Translations under genes and position numbers: made by a program
The notes under the pieces: model-generated
What the model was told of the DNA's origin: nothing
What the model saw: the letters and a program-made list of their open reading frames with translations, nothing else
Databases searched by the model: none
Shown here: piece after piece, positions 6,178 through 13,011 of the stretch
How the letters are laid out: every line of letters begins with the position of its first letter
How positions within the stretch are numbered: position 1 is the stretch's first letter
NCBI GenBank assembly: GCA_964371125.1
Contig: CAYJMY010000144.1
Span: 1 to 13,011 of the forward strand
Source: DUSC01 sp964371125
Lineage (GTDB): Bacteria; Pseudomonadota; Alphaproteobacteria; Rhizobiales; Rhizobiaceae
DNA length: 13,011 nt
Direction: 5' to 3'

Positions 6178-7389
6178 ATGAAGGACAGGATCGGCGCCGC
6201 GGCGGCGCGGCGCATCGCGCTCGCCGCGCAAGGTCTTGGCGAGCGGCGCGGGACGCATCCGGCGCTGGAGCGGCGGCACCTGAAGCGCTTCCTGTCGCGC
6301 AACGGGCTTCTGCAGATCGATTCCGTCAATGTCCTGGTGCGCGCCCACTACATGCCGCTCTTCTCGCGCTTCGGGCCCTATCCGCTCGGCCTGATCGACG
6401 ACAACGCGCGCGGCAAGAAGCGCGCCATGTTCGAGTACTGGGCGCACGAGGCCTCGCTTCTGCCGGTCGAACTCCATCCGCTGATGCGCTGGCGCATGGA
6501 GCGCGCCGAGCGCGGCGAACGGGTTTATGGCGGACTGGCCAAGTTCGCTGCCGAGCGCGCCGGCTTCGTCGAGCAGGTGTTTGGCGAGATCGCCGCGCGC
6601 GGGGCGCTGGCGGCGTCCGACTTCGACGGCGGCAAGGGGCAGGGCAGCTGGTGGGGCTGGAGCGAGGCCAAGCACGCGCTGGAATGGCTGTTCTGGACCG
6701 GGCGCATCACCACGGCCGAGCGCCGCGCCTCGTTCGAGCGGGTCTACGACCTGCCCGAGCGTGTGCTGCCGGGCGCAGTCCTGTCGCTGCCGACGCCGAC
6801 GGCGGAGGAAGCGCAACGCGAACTGCTGCGCATCTCGGCGCGGGCGCTCGGCGTCGCAACCGCCGCGGACCTGCGCGACTATTTCCGCCTGCCGGCGGAA
6901 GACATGAAGCCGCGCATTGCCGAACTCGTCGAGGCGGGGGACCTCTTGCCGGTGCGCGTCGAGGGCTGGAGCCAGCAGGCCTGGCTCGACCCGGCGGCGA
7001 AGCGGCCGCGGCGCATCGAGGCGCGCGCGCTTTTGTCGCCCTTCGACCCGCTGGTGTGGGAGCGCTCGCGCGCCGAGCGCCTGTTCGGCTTCCATTACCG
7101 CATCGAGATCTACACGCCGGCCGAGCGCCGCGTGCACGGCTACTACGTGCTGCCCTTCCTGCTCGGCGAAGCGATCGTCGCCCGCGTCGACCTGAAGGCC
7201 GACCGCCAGGCCGGCGTGCTGCGCGTCATGGCCGCGCATCGCGAACTGCACGCGCCGGCGCACACGGCGGAGGCGCTGGCCGAGGAACTGGCGCTGATGG
7301 CCGGCTGGCTGGGACTGCAGCGGATCGAGGTGGTTCCGGCTGGCGACCTGGCGAAGGATCTGGCCGAGGCGGTGGGGAGGATGGGGTAG
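6178..7389 (+). CDS. YcaQ-type DNA glycosylase (winged-helix, HTH_42 family)
   Basis: This 403-residue protein belongs to the AlkZ/YcaQ superfamily (HTH_42), built of tandem winged-helix domains. Members remove alkylated bases; Escherichia coli YcaQ unhooks interstrand DNA crosslinks, and Streptomyces AlkZ protects an azinomycin producer. The catalytic motif of the YcaQ branch, Q-x-D, is present as Q46-I47-D48 in LLQIDSVNVLVRAHYMPLFS. AlkZ proper has Q-x-Q. Other family marks are FSRFGPYP, FEYWAHEASLLP (about 85-96) and the C-terminal block LLSPFDPLVWERSRAERLFG followed by FHYRIEIYTP. Length is normal and no key residue is missing. The ATG at 6178 is chosen over open codons upstream because AAGGGA stands 10 bases before it and the family's N-terminal helix starts there. 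It is likely a general DNA-repair gene; no antibiotic cluster lies in the window. Confidence 0.9.
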   Translation: MKDRIGAAAARRIALAAQGLGERRGTHPALERRHLKRFLSRNGLLQIDSVNVLVRAHYMPLFSRFGPYPLGLIDDNARGKKRAMFEYWAHEASLLPVELHPLMRWRMERAERGERVYGGLAKFAAERAGFVEQVFGEIAARGALAASDFDGGKGQGSWWGWSEAKHALEWLFWTGRITTAERRASFERVYDLPERVLPGAVLSLPTPTAEEAQRELLRISARALGVATAADLRDYFRLPAEDMKPRIAELVEAGDLLPVRVEGWSQQAWLDPAAKRPRRIEARALLSPFDPLVWERSRAERLFGFHYRIEIYTPAERRVHGYYVLPFLLGEAIVARVDLKADRQAGVLRVMAAHRELHAPAHTAEALAEELALMAGWLGLQRIEVVPAGDLAKDLAEAVGRMG

Positions 7390-7498
7390 GGGCGGGCTGC
7401 CGGCTGGCCCAACAAGAGCGGCAGAGGGTGTCCGAATACCCCTCGCATTGACAGTGATACAGTCAGGTTCTCTCGGCCCGACAGCACCGGAAGTCACA

Positions 7499-8131
7499 AT
7501 GTACACGCCCCCCGCCTTCAAGGAAGACGATCCCGCAGAGCTGCACCGCATCATGAGCGCGGTGCGGCTGGCGACGCTGGTGACCGCGACCGCCGAGGGC
7601 CTCGTGGCGACGCCGCTGCCGCTCTTCCTCGATGAAGGGGAAGGACAGTTCGGCGTACTTCACGGGCACATGGCCAGAGCCAACCCCCAATGGACGCTGG
7701 CACCGCTCGGCGAGGCGATGGTCATCTTTTCCGGGCCGGACGCCTACGTCACGCCGTCCTGGTACGCGGCCAAGCGCGAGCACGGCAAGGTCGTACCGAC
7801 CTGGAACTATGTCGCCGTGCACGCCTACGGGCCGGTCGAATTCTACGACGACGAGGACCGGCTGCGCGCCGTGGTCACAAGGGTGACGGACCTCCACGAG
7901 GCCGGGCGCGCCGAGCCGTGGCGGGTGAGCGACGCGCCGGACGCCTTCGTCAGGGCGCAGCTGCGCGGCATCGTCGGGGTGCGCATCCCGATCACGCGCA
8001 TCGAGGGCAAGCGCAAGATGAGCCAGAACCGGCCGGAAGCCGACCGCGCCGCCGTCGCCGCGGGCCTCGCGGCCAGCGAGCGCGACAGCGACCGCGTCGT
8101 TGCGCGCCTGATCCCGAGCGGCCTGCGCTGA
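7499..8131 (+). CDS. PaiB-family FMN-binding negative regulator
   Basis: This complete 210-residue member of the FMN-binding negative transcriptional regulator family (PaiB, split-barrel flavin-binding fold) starts with the family's MYTPPAF. It carries YVTPSWYAAKREHGKVVPTW followed by NYVAVHAYG (about residues 85-113), and ends with the KRKMSQNRP block (about 174-182). In Bacillus, PaiB acts with PaiA in negative control of sporulation and degradative enzymes. In proteobacteria the role is mostly unproven, and some members may be flavin-linked enzymes or heme-handling proteins. The ATG at 7499 has CCGGAAG 5 bases upstream, and the family N-terminus begins exactly there, so the longer open frame from 7448 is rejected. 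No PaiA-like acetyltransferase is next to it. A weak inverted repeat TGAC-N9-GTCA at 7449-7465 precedes it and could be an operator. Confidence 0.92.
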   Translation: MYTPPAFKEDDPAELHRIMSAVRLATLVTATAEGLVATPLPLFLDEGEGQFGVLHGHMARANPQWTLAPLGEAMVIFSGPDAYVTPSWYAAKREHGKVVPTWNYVAVHAYGPVEFYDDEDRLRAVVTRVTDLHEAGRAEPWRVSDAPDAFVRAQLRGIVGVRIPITRIEGKRKMSQNRPEADRAAVAAGLAASERDSDRVVARLIPSGLR

Positions 8132-8146
8132 GAGGGCCGGGCAGAA

Positions 8147-8170
8147 CGGGCGACGGCGACGCCCCGCCCG
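8147..8170. terminator. Possible hairpin between two convergent genes
   Basis: CGGGCG (8147-8152) pairs with CGCCCG (8165-8170), with an inner GGC/GCC pairing. It lies 16 bases after the PaiB stop, between that gene and the convergent GntR gene. No T tract follows on either strand, so intrinsic termination is doubtful. The rest of 8132-8287 shows nothing clear beyond a five-pair ATTTC/GAAAT repeat at 8235-8249. Confidence 0.25.
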
Positions 8171-8287
8171 CCTTCGACCGCCATCACGTTGGCGCTCTAC
8201 GGCCGAATTTCTTACTGCCTTGCGCAAGCGGGCCATTTCTCGGCGAAATCCCGGGGCAGCTCCTCGATGTCGTTCCGTCTCGACCGG

Positions 8288-8989
8288 TCAGAGACCGTGG
8301 ACAAATGCGAAGTGATTTCGGATCGCCTCGGCGCATCGAGGGGCATCGCGTGCCAGGGCGGCGTCGAGGATTGCCTTGTGTTCTTCGACGATCCCTTGGC
8401 GGAAACCGTAGCCGTGCACCAGGCCGACGAGTTGCTGCCGGTAGCGATAGAAGAGTGAGTGGAGGGCGTCCTGCATCAGGCGTGATCCGCATGCGGATAC
8501 CAGCGTATCGTGGAACTCCAGGTCGAATCGGGTCCAGATTGGAACGTGCTCCTTGAGGTGGTCGATATGGGGCATTCGAGCCTCCAGATGCGCCAGCTTG
8601 TGGTGGGCCGCGTTGAGTCGCGCTTCCCATTCCATGTCGCCGGAGGCGATCGACAATGTGGCCGCTTCCGTTTCGATGAGCACCCGCATACGCACGATGT
8701 CCATCAGCCGCTCCAGCGATGGTGACGGCACACGAAAGCCGCGTTGCTCCTCGAAATCGACGTAGCCGCCGCACGCCAGTCTAAACAACACCTCGCGCAG
8801 CATACTGGCGCTGCATCCATAGTCGGCGCGCAGTTCGTCGGGCTTGAGCTTTCTTCCGGGGGCGAGATCGCCCGCGGCGAGCCGCGTGCGTATCGAATCA
8901 TAGACTGATCTCTGATCGATGAAATCCGGCACGCGATTGCCTCCTGATCGACGCCCGTTCGACACGCCCTTGTCCATCTTGTGTGCCAT
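8288..8989 (-). CDS. GntR-family transcriptional regulator with FCD domain
   Basis: This 233-residue FadR-subfamily regulator has an N-terminal winged helix-turn-helix (about residues 27-88), including LAPGRKLKPDELRADYGCS, SMLREVLFRL and the wing GYVDFEEQRGFRVPSPS. A C-terminal all-helical FCD ligand-binding domain follows (about 96-233). The metal-binding residues known for this domain are visible: D156 and H160 in FDLEFHDTL, H204 in EEHKAIL, and H226 in IRNHF. Such regulators usually bind a small organic acid and repress adjacent uptake or catabolic genes. It is divergent from the TRAP operon with 147 bases between starts, so it very probably controls that operon and itself. The ATG at 8989 has GGGA only about 3-4 bases upstream, so the ATG at 8977 is an alternative start; both precede the DNA-binding domain. 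Confidence 0.93.
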   Translation of the reverse strand: MAHKMDKGVSNGRRSGGNRVPDFIDQRSVYDSIRTRLAAGDLAPGRKLKPDELRADYGCSASMLREVLFRLACGGYVDFEEQRGFRVPSPSLERLMDIVRMRVLIETEAATLSIASGDMEWEARLNAAHHKLAHLEARMPHIDHLKEHVPIWTRFDLEFHDTLVSACGSRLMQDALHSLFYRYRQQLVGLVHGYGFRQGIVEEHKAILDAALARDAPRCAEAIRNHFAFVHGL

Positions 8990-9136
8990 TTTCCCGAGAT
9001 TTACAAGCTTTCACGAAATTATTGTTTTCTTCGTAAACTGCTTGCCGCTGGGGAAGCCTGTTGTTAACGTCTGATGCCCGGTCAGCGGGAGGAAGACGAC
9101 AGTCGACGACTGGCAGGGCCTCAACGGAGGACTCCA
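8990..9136. promoter_or_regulatory. Divergent regulatory region with candidate operator
   Basis: This spacer between the GntR gene and the TRAP operon holds the promoters of both. Bases 9001-9040 are markedly AT-rich for this genome. An inverted repeat, ACGAA (9013-9017) and TTCGT (9030-9034) separated by 12 bases, is a candidate regulator site. A possible plus-strand promoter is TTGCCG followed 16 bases later by TTAACG (9052-9079), but the match is weak. The strong ribosome site ACGGAGG ends 6 bases before the dctP-type ATG. Confidence 0.45.
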
Positions 9137-10156
9137 ATGAAGATGACCCACAAGGCCGTCATGGCGGCTGCCGCGACCTGCTTGATGGCGGGAACCGCGT
9201 TTGCGCAGACCACGACGTTGCGCATTCAGACGCACTACACCCCTGAATCGCTTTCGGGAGTAAACGCCGCAAGCTTCATCGACGACGTGCAGACCATGTC
9301 GAATGGCGAGATCAAGATCGAGATGTTCTATTCGTCGTCGGTCGTGAAATCGGTCGAGACCTTCGACGCCGCTGCCACCGGCATCCTTGACTGCGACATG
9401 ACCGGGGGTGCCTACCAGACCGGCAAGAACCCGGCTTTCCAGTTCGTCGGCGACATCATGGGCGGCTACGACACGCCTTATCAGCAGCTCAGCTGGCTTC
9501 TGCTCGGTGGCGGCATGGAAACCGCCCAGAAGCTCTACAACAAGTATGACATGGAGCTCATCGGTTGGTGGGTCGTCGGTCAGGAATCGCTGTCCTCGAC
9601 CAAGCCGATCCGCAATGCCGACGACTTCAAGGACTGGAAGTTCCGCTCGCCGCCGGGAATGGAAACCAAGATTTTCGAGAAGCTCGGCGCCAAGCCGATC
9701 GTGATGGATTTCTCGGAAGTGTTCACCGCGCTGCAGACCGGCATCATCGACGGCGCCGACTACTCCATCCTCGCCAACAACAAGAGCATCGGCCTCTACG
9801 ACATCGCCAAGCATGCGACGTATCCGGGCTTCCATTCGATGCCGTCGGATCACCTCGCCTGCAACAAGGCCAAGTGGGACGCGATGCCCGAGCATCACCG
9901 TCGCATCATGCGGGTGGCGATGGAAAAGCTGGCGCTGCGTCAGGCTTTGGCCGGCGAAAAGGCCAACAATGAAGCCGCCGCCGAACTCGCGGCGTCCGGC
10001 ATCACCATCTCCAACTGGAGCAGCGAGGACCGGCGCAAGTTCCACGCCGCGGCGCAGGCGAGCTGGGCCGAGTTTGCCACGTCGCCAGAAGCCCAGGATC
10101 TTGTCGCCAGCCACAAGACCTATCTGAAGAGCCTCGGTCTCCTGATCGAGCAATAG
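9137..10156 (+). CDS. TRAP transporter substrate-binding protein (DctP type)
   Basis: This 339-residue periplasmic solute receptor captures a substrate, usually a carboxylate, and hands it to the membrane subunits. A Sec signal peptide ends at AFA, residue 23. The mature protein begins QTTTLRIQTHYTPE. The conserved region DDFKDWKFRSPPGMETKIFE (about 162-181) supplies the arginine (R170) that in DctP proteins pairs with the substrate carboxylate. It is followed by KLGAKPIVMDFSEVFTALQT and GIIDGADY. The RSPPG form resembles receptors of the TakP-like branch more than the C4-dicarboxylate DctP, but the substrate cannot be read from the sequence. GGAGG lies 6 bases before the ATG, and the signal peptide fixes the start, so the open frame from 9074 is not used. 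First gene of the operon, probably repressed or induced through the divergent GntR protein. Confidence 0.95.
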   Translation: MKMTHKAVMAAAATCLMAGTAFAQTTTLRIQTHYTPESLSGVNAASFIDDVQTMSNGEIKIEMFYSSSVVKSVETFDAAATGILDCDMTGGAYQTGKNPAFQFVGDIMGGYDTPYQQLSWLLLGGGMETAQKLYNKYDMELIGWWVVGQESLSSTKPIRNADDFKDWKFRSPPGMETKIFEKLGAKPIVMDFSEVFTALQTGIIDGADYSILANNKSIGLYDIAKHATYPGFHSMPSDHLACNKAKWDAMPEHHRRIMRVAMEKLALRQALAGEKANNEAAAELAASGITISNWSSEDRRKFHAAAQASWAEFATSPEAQDLVASHKTYLKSLGLLIEQ

Positions 10157-10172
10157 GCGGCAAGACCCTTTG

Positions 10173-10197
10173 CGGCGGGCCGATCATTGGCCCGCCG
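10173..10197 (+). promoter_or_regulatory. Strong stem-loop between dctP-type and dctQ-type genes
   Basis: A perfect nine-pair GC stem runs from CGGCGGGCC (10173-10181) to GGCCCGCCG (10189-10197), with loop GATCATT. No T tract follows, so full termination is unlikely. Stems of this kind behind a binding-protein gene commonly slow 3' decay or cause partial termination, raising the receptor level above the membrane subunits. It lies 16 bases after the receptor stop and before the ribosome site of the next gene. Confidence 0.7.
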
Positions 10198-10224
10198 TGT
10201 GGCCCCGCGCTGGAGGAGGCGGAC

Positions 10225-10818
10225 GTGTTGGAGCACGAACGAACGGGTTGGGTCGACGTTTTGACCTGGGGCCTGAGCCGCCTCACCATGCTCTTGCCGG
10301 CCCTGATCGTGCTGGTGATGCTGGTCGAGGTCGCGATGCGTTATGTGATGGCGCGGCCGACATTGTGGGCCAACGAACTGACCTTGTGGATTGCCGGCGC
10401 CGTGTACCTGCTGGCCGGGCTCTATGCCATGCAGCAGCGCAGCCACATTCGCATCACGCTTTTCTACGACGTGGCGCCACGCTGGCTCAAGCATGCCTTC
10501 GACATTGTTTCGCTGTTCTTTCTCCTGACCTTCATCGGCGCCGTGATCTGGGGCGGATTTGGCGAAGCCTATGCCAAGCTGATGCGCTGGGAGACGTTCG
10601 GAACCGCATGGGATCCGCCAATACCGGCAACGATCAAACCGCTTATCCTGATTGTTCTGGTCCTGACGGCGCTGCAGGCAATCTCCAATCTCATCCATGA
10701 CTGGAACAGGGTCGACGAGGAACACGACCTGCTTGGCGATGCCGCCATTGATGTGGAAGCGCTGCGGCGCATCGAAGAAGAACGCGAAAAGGCCAACCCG
10801 CCGCTGCGGCACGGGTAG
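10225..10818 (+). CDS. TRAP transporter small membrane subunit (DctQ type)
   Basis: This 197-residue inner-membrane protein has the four helices of the DctQ family: about residues 17-38, 47-66, 83-110 and 135-158. Family features are the EVAMRYVMARPTLWANELTL segment (about 35-54) and LAGLYAMQQRSHIRITLFYD (about 63-82), including the usual HIRI motif. The small subunit supports the large one and contacts the loaded receptor. The C-terminal tail after the last helix (about 160-197) is charged and longer than usual, rich in Asp, Glu and Arg, and ends in the cytoplasm. The start is GTG at 10225, set by GGAGGAGG (10213-10219) 5 bases upstream. Translation from the next codon, TTG, would give nearly the same protein. 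It lies 68 bases after the receptor gene and 64 before the large subunit. Confidence 0.93.
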   Translation: MLEHERTGWVDVLTWGLSRLTMLLPALIVLVMLVEVAMRYVMARPTLWANELTLWIAGAVYLLAGLYAMQQRSHIRITLFYDVAPRWLKHAFDIVSLFFLLTFIGAVIWGGFGEAYAKLMRWETFGTAWDPPIPATIKPLILIVLVLTALQAISNLIHDWNRVDEEHDLLGDAAIDVEALRRIEEEREKANPPLRHG

Positions 10819-10882
10819 AGTGTTCGCGCGGCAACGATAGCGGGCGGACGCACCGCTCGACCTGATACCGGGATGGGGAACG

Positions 10883-12478
10883 ATGGACATCGGCACAATC
10901 TCGATCGTCGTGCTCGTGGGCATGCTGGCGCTGCTTGCGATCGGCATGCCGCTGGGCTTCGCCTCCGGCTTCCTCGCCGTGGTCGTTCTGGTGATGAAAT
11001 TTGGCCCCGATCTTCTGTTCGGCCAGTTCGGAACCGGTCCACTCAACATCCTCGCGCAGCGCATGTACGGGCTTTGCACCGACTATGTGCTGATCTCGGT
11101 GCCGCTGTTCATCTTGATGGCGACGCTGCTCGAACGCTCGGGCATAGCGCGCGACATGTACGACAGTCTGACCGCCTGGCTCAGCCGCACGCGGGGCGGG
11201 ATCGCCATCGTCACGTCGATCATGGCCATCATCATGGCCGCGATGTCGGGCATCATCGGCGGCGAAGTGGTGCTGCTCGGGCTGATCGCGCTGCCGCAGA
11301 TGTTGAGGCTTGGCTATAACCAGAACCTGGCGATCGGAACGATCTGCGCGTCGGGATCGCTGGGCACGATGATCCCGCCGTCGATCGTTCTCATCATCTA
11401 CGGCCTGATTACCGAGACGTCGATCCACGCCCTGTTCAAGGGCGCCTTCGTGCCCGGTTTCATCCTGGGCGCCGCCTATATCGCCTACATCATCGTTCGA
11501 ACGCGCCTCGATCCGGATCTCGCGCCGCTACCGGCGCCCCGCGAGGACGATCTGGAACCGGTGCAGAAGCGCAAGTCATTGATTACGCTGCTGCTGTGGA
11601 TCGCCGGGTTCTTTGGCGGCATGGCATTGGTTCATGCGATGATGATAGAGGTGCAAAACGCGCTCGGACTGCTCAAGCCGGACGACTACGTTCCTTATGC
11701 AGCGCGATCGCTCGCCGTCTTCGCGGCGATGCTCGCCGTCGGCTTTGCCATTCCACGCCTGGTATTCGGCCACGATAGCGATCGCAGGACCTGGGTTGTC
11801 AGCAAGGGATTGGTGGCGCCGCTGCTGGTTGTGACCGTCGTGCTCGGTTCGATCTATGGCGGCGTTACCGGCATCACCGAGGCGGCCGGCATGGGCACGG
11901 TGGCGGTGCTGATCATCATCGCGCTCCGCGGGGAGTTGTCTCTTGCGCTTGTTCGCGACGCTCTGACCCGCACTTTCCGGTCAACCGGCACGATCATATG
12001 GGTCACGTTCGGCGCGACGGCGCTGGCCGGCGCCTACACAATCGCCGGCGGCCCGACCTATGTCGCCAATCTCATCGTAGGCGCGGAGTTGCCGACGTTC
12101 GGCATCCTGCTGCTGATGATGATCATCTTCCTGTTTCTCGGAGCCTTCATGGACTGGGTCGGCATCGTGCTGCTCGTCATGCCCGTCTTCTTGCCGATCG
12201 TGCTCAGATTGCCCGTCGAGGAGATCGGCGTTCTCGGTCCGCTCGTTGCCGATCCGCGCTTCGTTTCGGTCTGGTTCGGCATTCTGTTTTGCGTGAACAT
12301 GCAGGTGTCGTTCCTGTCGCCCCCCTTTGGTCCGGCCGCCTTCTATCTGAAATCGGTGGCGCCGCCTCATATCACGTTGCCAGACATCTTCCGCGGTTTC
12401 ATTCCGTTCATGGCAATTCAGCTGGTCGTGCTGATGCTGGTCCTGTTCTTTCCCGAACTGACGATGTTCTTCCGATAA
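10883..12478 (+). CDS. TRAP transporter large permease subunit (DctM type), long variant
   Basis: This 531-residue large membrane subunit moves substrate with sodium or protons. Family motifs are SVPLFILMATLLERSGIA (about 72-89), SGSLGTMIPPSIVLIIYG (about 157-174) and GSIYGGVTGITEAAGMG (about 322-338). At 531 residues it is about 100 longer than the usual DctM of roughly 430. The extra length lies at about residues 212-310 between the two halves: a charged linker (APREDDLEPVQKRK) and extra hydrophobic segments near 233-252 and 273-292. Longer DctM proteins of this sort are known in the family, so this is a variant and not a fusion. The ATG at 10883 has GGGGA about 4 bases upstream and is followed by a membrane helix. 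The TRAP operon appears to end here: the next gene is on the other strand, and no clear terminator is seen. Confidence 0.95.
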   Translation: MDIGTISIVVLVGMLALLAIGMPLGFASGFLAVVVLVMKFGPDLLFGQFGTGPLNILAQRMYGLCTDYVLISVPLFILMATLLERSGIARDMYDSLTAWLSRTRGGIAIVTSIMAIIMAAMSGIIGGEVVLLGLIALPQMLRLGYNQNLAIGTICASGSLGTMIPPSIVLIIYGLITETSIHALFKGAFVPGFILGAAYIAYIIVRTRLDPDLAPLPAPREDDLEPVQKRKSLITLLLWIAGFFGGMALVHAMMIEVQNALGLLKPDDYVPYAARSLAVFAAMLAVGFAIPRLVFGHDSDRRTWVVSKGLVAPLLVVTVVLGSIYGGVTGITEAAGMGTVAVLIIIALRGELSLALVRDALTRTFRSTGTIIWVTFGATALAGAYTIAGGPTYVANLIVGAELPTFGILLLMMIIFLFLGAFMDWVGIVLLVMPVFLPIVLRLPVEEIGVLGPLVADPRFVSVWFGILFCVNMQVSFLSPPFGPAAFYLKSVAPPHITLPDIFRGFIPFMAIQLVVLMLVLFFPELTMFFR

Positions 12479-12670
12479 GACGAGCCGCCTCGACATGGCA
12501 GAATGGGACGGTTCTTGGATGCAGCTGAAACCACTCGGGCCAAATCGCGACTCGTTGGAAATGGCGAAATGCGCGGAATCTGTCGCAAGGGCGATGAAAC
12601 GGGGACATTGCGGCTTCCGCGTTCCAGCCTGTCCGTCGATGATGAGGAAGCGGAGAGCCAGACGGCGCCG
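12479..12670. other. Intergenic region between convergent genes, no feature seen
   Basis: This stretch of 192 bases separates the TRAP permease gene from the convergent oxidoreductase gene. I see no stem-loop with a T tract, no repeat and no RNA gene. An ATG-initiated frame at 12495-12710 has no ribosome site and runs antisense into the oxidoreductase gene, so I do not call it. Confidence 0.5.
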
Positions 12671-13011
12671 TCAGAACCGCGACAGTTTCCTTCGCACCTT
12701 TGCCAGATAGGCCGCCCGGCTTTCCGGTGTCGAGGCGTCCATGCGGTAATGCGCCATGAACATCGTGCGGCAGCGGGGGCCGCACAAGGCGCGGATGCCG
12801 CGCAGGATCGTCTTGCGGCCGGGGTGGCCGATCAGGTGGGACAGAAACCACGAGGCACCGCAGGTGGTGACGATGCCGATCTTGCGAATATGCGTCATGC
12901 GCGGGACGATGCCGCCGTCGGCCGACAGCGAGAAGGCGACGTCGGTCGCCCATACCCGGTCGAGCCAGCCCTTCAGCATGGCCGGCAGGCCGTACCACCA
13001 GGTCGGATAGA
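12671..13011 (-). CDS. NAD(P)H-dependent oxidoreductase, flavodoxin fold, C-terminal part (runs off right edge)
   Basis: The C-terminal 113 or so residues of a flavodoxin-like quinone/NAD(P)H oxidoreductase (PF02525 type) are present; the N-terminal FMN-phosphate loop lies beyond the edge. The first visible residues, YPTWWYGLPAMLKGWLDRVW, are the family's signature around the flavin ring and dimer interface. They are followed by the strand IRKIGIVTTCGASWF, and then the helical region with LIGHPGRKTILRGIRALCG and MFMAHYRMDAST. The stop is at 12671-12673. Such enzymes use FMN or FAD and NAD(P)H to reduce quinones or related compounds in the cytosol. An internal ATG at 12977-12979 (MLKGW) is not the start, because conserved family residues continue upstream of it to the window edge. 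The gene converges on the TRAP operon, and a functional link is not evident. Confidence 0.9.
   Translation of the reverse strand, partial: YPTWWYGLPAMLKGWLDRVWATDVAFSLSADGGIVPRMTHIRKIGIVTTCGASWFLSHLIGHPGRKTILRGIRALCGPRCRTMFMAHYRMDASTPESRAAYLAKVRRKLSRF

Noticed and set aside
5742..7451. 569-codon plus-strand frame
   Set aside because: It is a shifted reading of the 88-residue gene and the glycosylase gene, with extreme Arg/Ala/Gly content. The glycosylase frame shows clear family motifs.
7448..7453. Perfect TTGACA upstream of the PaiB-family gene
   Set aside because: No acceptable -10 box lies 16-18 bases downstream, so I do not call a promoter.
6043..7554. 503-codon minus-strand frame opposite the glycosylase
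   Set aside because: It is an antisense shadow with Arg/Gln/Ala-biased composition and no recognisable motif.
6165..9102. Shared 12-base string GGAAGACGACAG near 6166 and 9091
   Set aside because: Only 12 bases are shared, the contexts differ and there are no further copies, so it is best explained by chance.
9011..10153. 380-codon minus-strand frame opposite the TRAP receptor
   Set aside because: It is antisense to a gene with a signal peptide, ribosome site and family motifs. It has no such support itself.
12495..12710. 71-codon plus-strand frame after the TRAP operon
   Set aside because: It has no ribosome site, ends antisense within the oxidoreductase gene, and has an Arg-rich end typical of chance frames.

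Overview
The window looks like ordinary chromosome from a GC-rich alphaproteobacterium, probably of the order Hyphomicrobiales (Rhizobiales). This rests on high GC with strong GC at third positions, the codon use, a methyl-accepting receptor type common in that group, and a TRAP transporter with an FCD-type GntR regulator. It is inference, not a taxonomic match. A 10-N gap at 5435-5444 and odd bases at the extreme left end show that the source is a draft assembly.

Left part (1-4858). A two-gene minus-strand unit encodes a MacA/HlyD-type periplasmic adaptor (422-1729), followed 10 bases later by the start of a MacB/LolD-type ABC ATPase that runs off the left edge. Divergent from it is a complete PhzF-family isomerase (1853-2755). 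Convergent with PhzF is a two-gene minus-strand unit: a small membrane-anchored protein of unknown function (4508-4858) whose end overlaps a chemoreceptor with six membrane helices (2869-4524). A hairpin with a T-rich tail, read on the minus strand, probably ends that unit.

Middle (5055-8131). A small exported protein with four mature cysteines (5055-5366) and a tRNA-Lys(CTT) gene cut by the assembly gap lie on the minus strand. The tRNA has a good promoter. On the plus strand follow an 88-residue unknown protein, a YcaQ-type DNA glycosylase carrying the Q-I-D motif, and a PaiB-family FMN-binding protein.

Right part (8288-13011). A GntR/FCD regulator is transcribed divergently from a complete TRAP transporter operon (dctP, dctQ, dctM order). 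A strong stem-loop sits between the binding-protein gene and the membrane genes. The regulator most likely controls the operon through the AT-rich intergenic region, but no catabolic gene lies nearby to reveal the substrate. The C-terminal part of a flavodoxin-fold NAD(P)H oxidoreductase enters from the right edge on the minus strand.

I found no CRISPR array, insertion sequence, prophage gene, toxin-antitoxin pair or defence system. No gene-free stretch exceeds 300 bases. The least explained items are the small membrane protein coupled to the chemoreceptor, that receptor's histidine-bearing membrane sensor, the small exported cysteine protein and the 88-residue protein.
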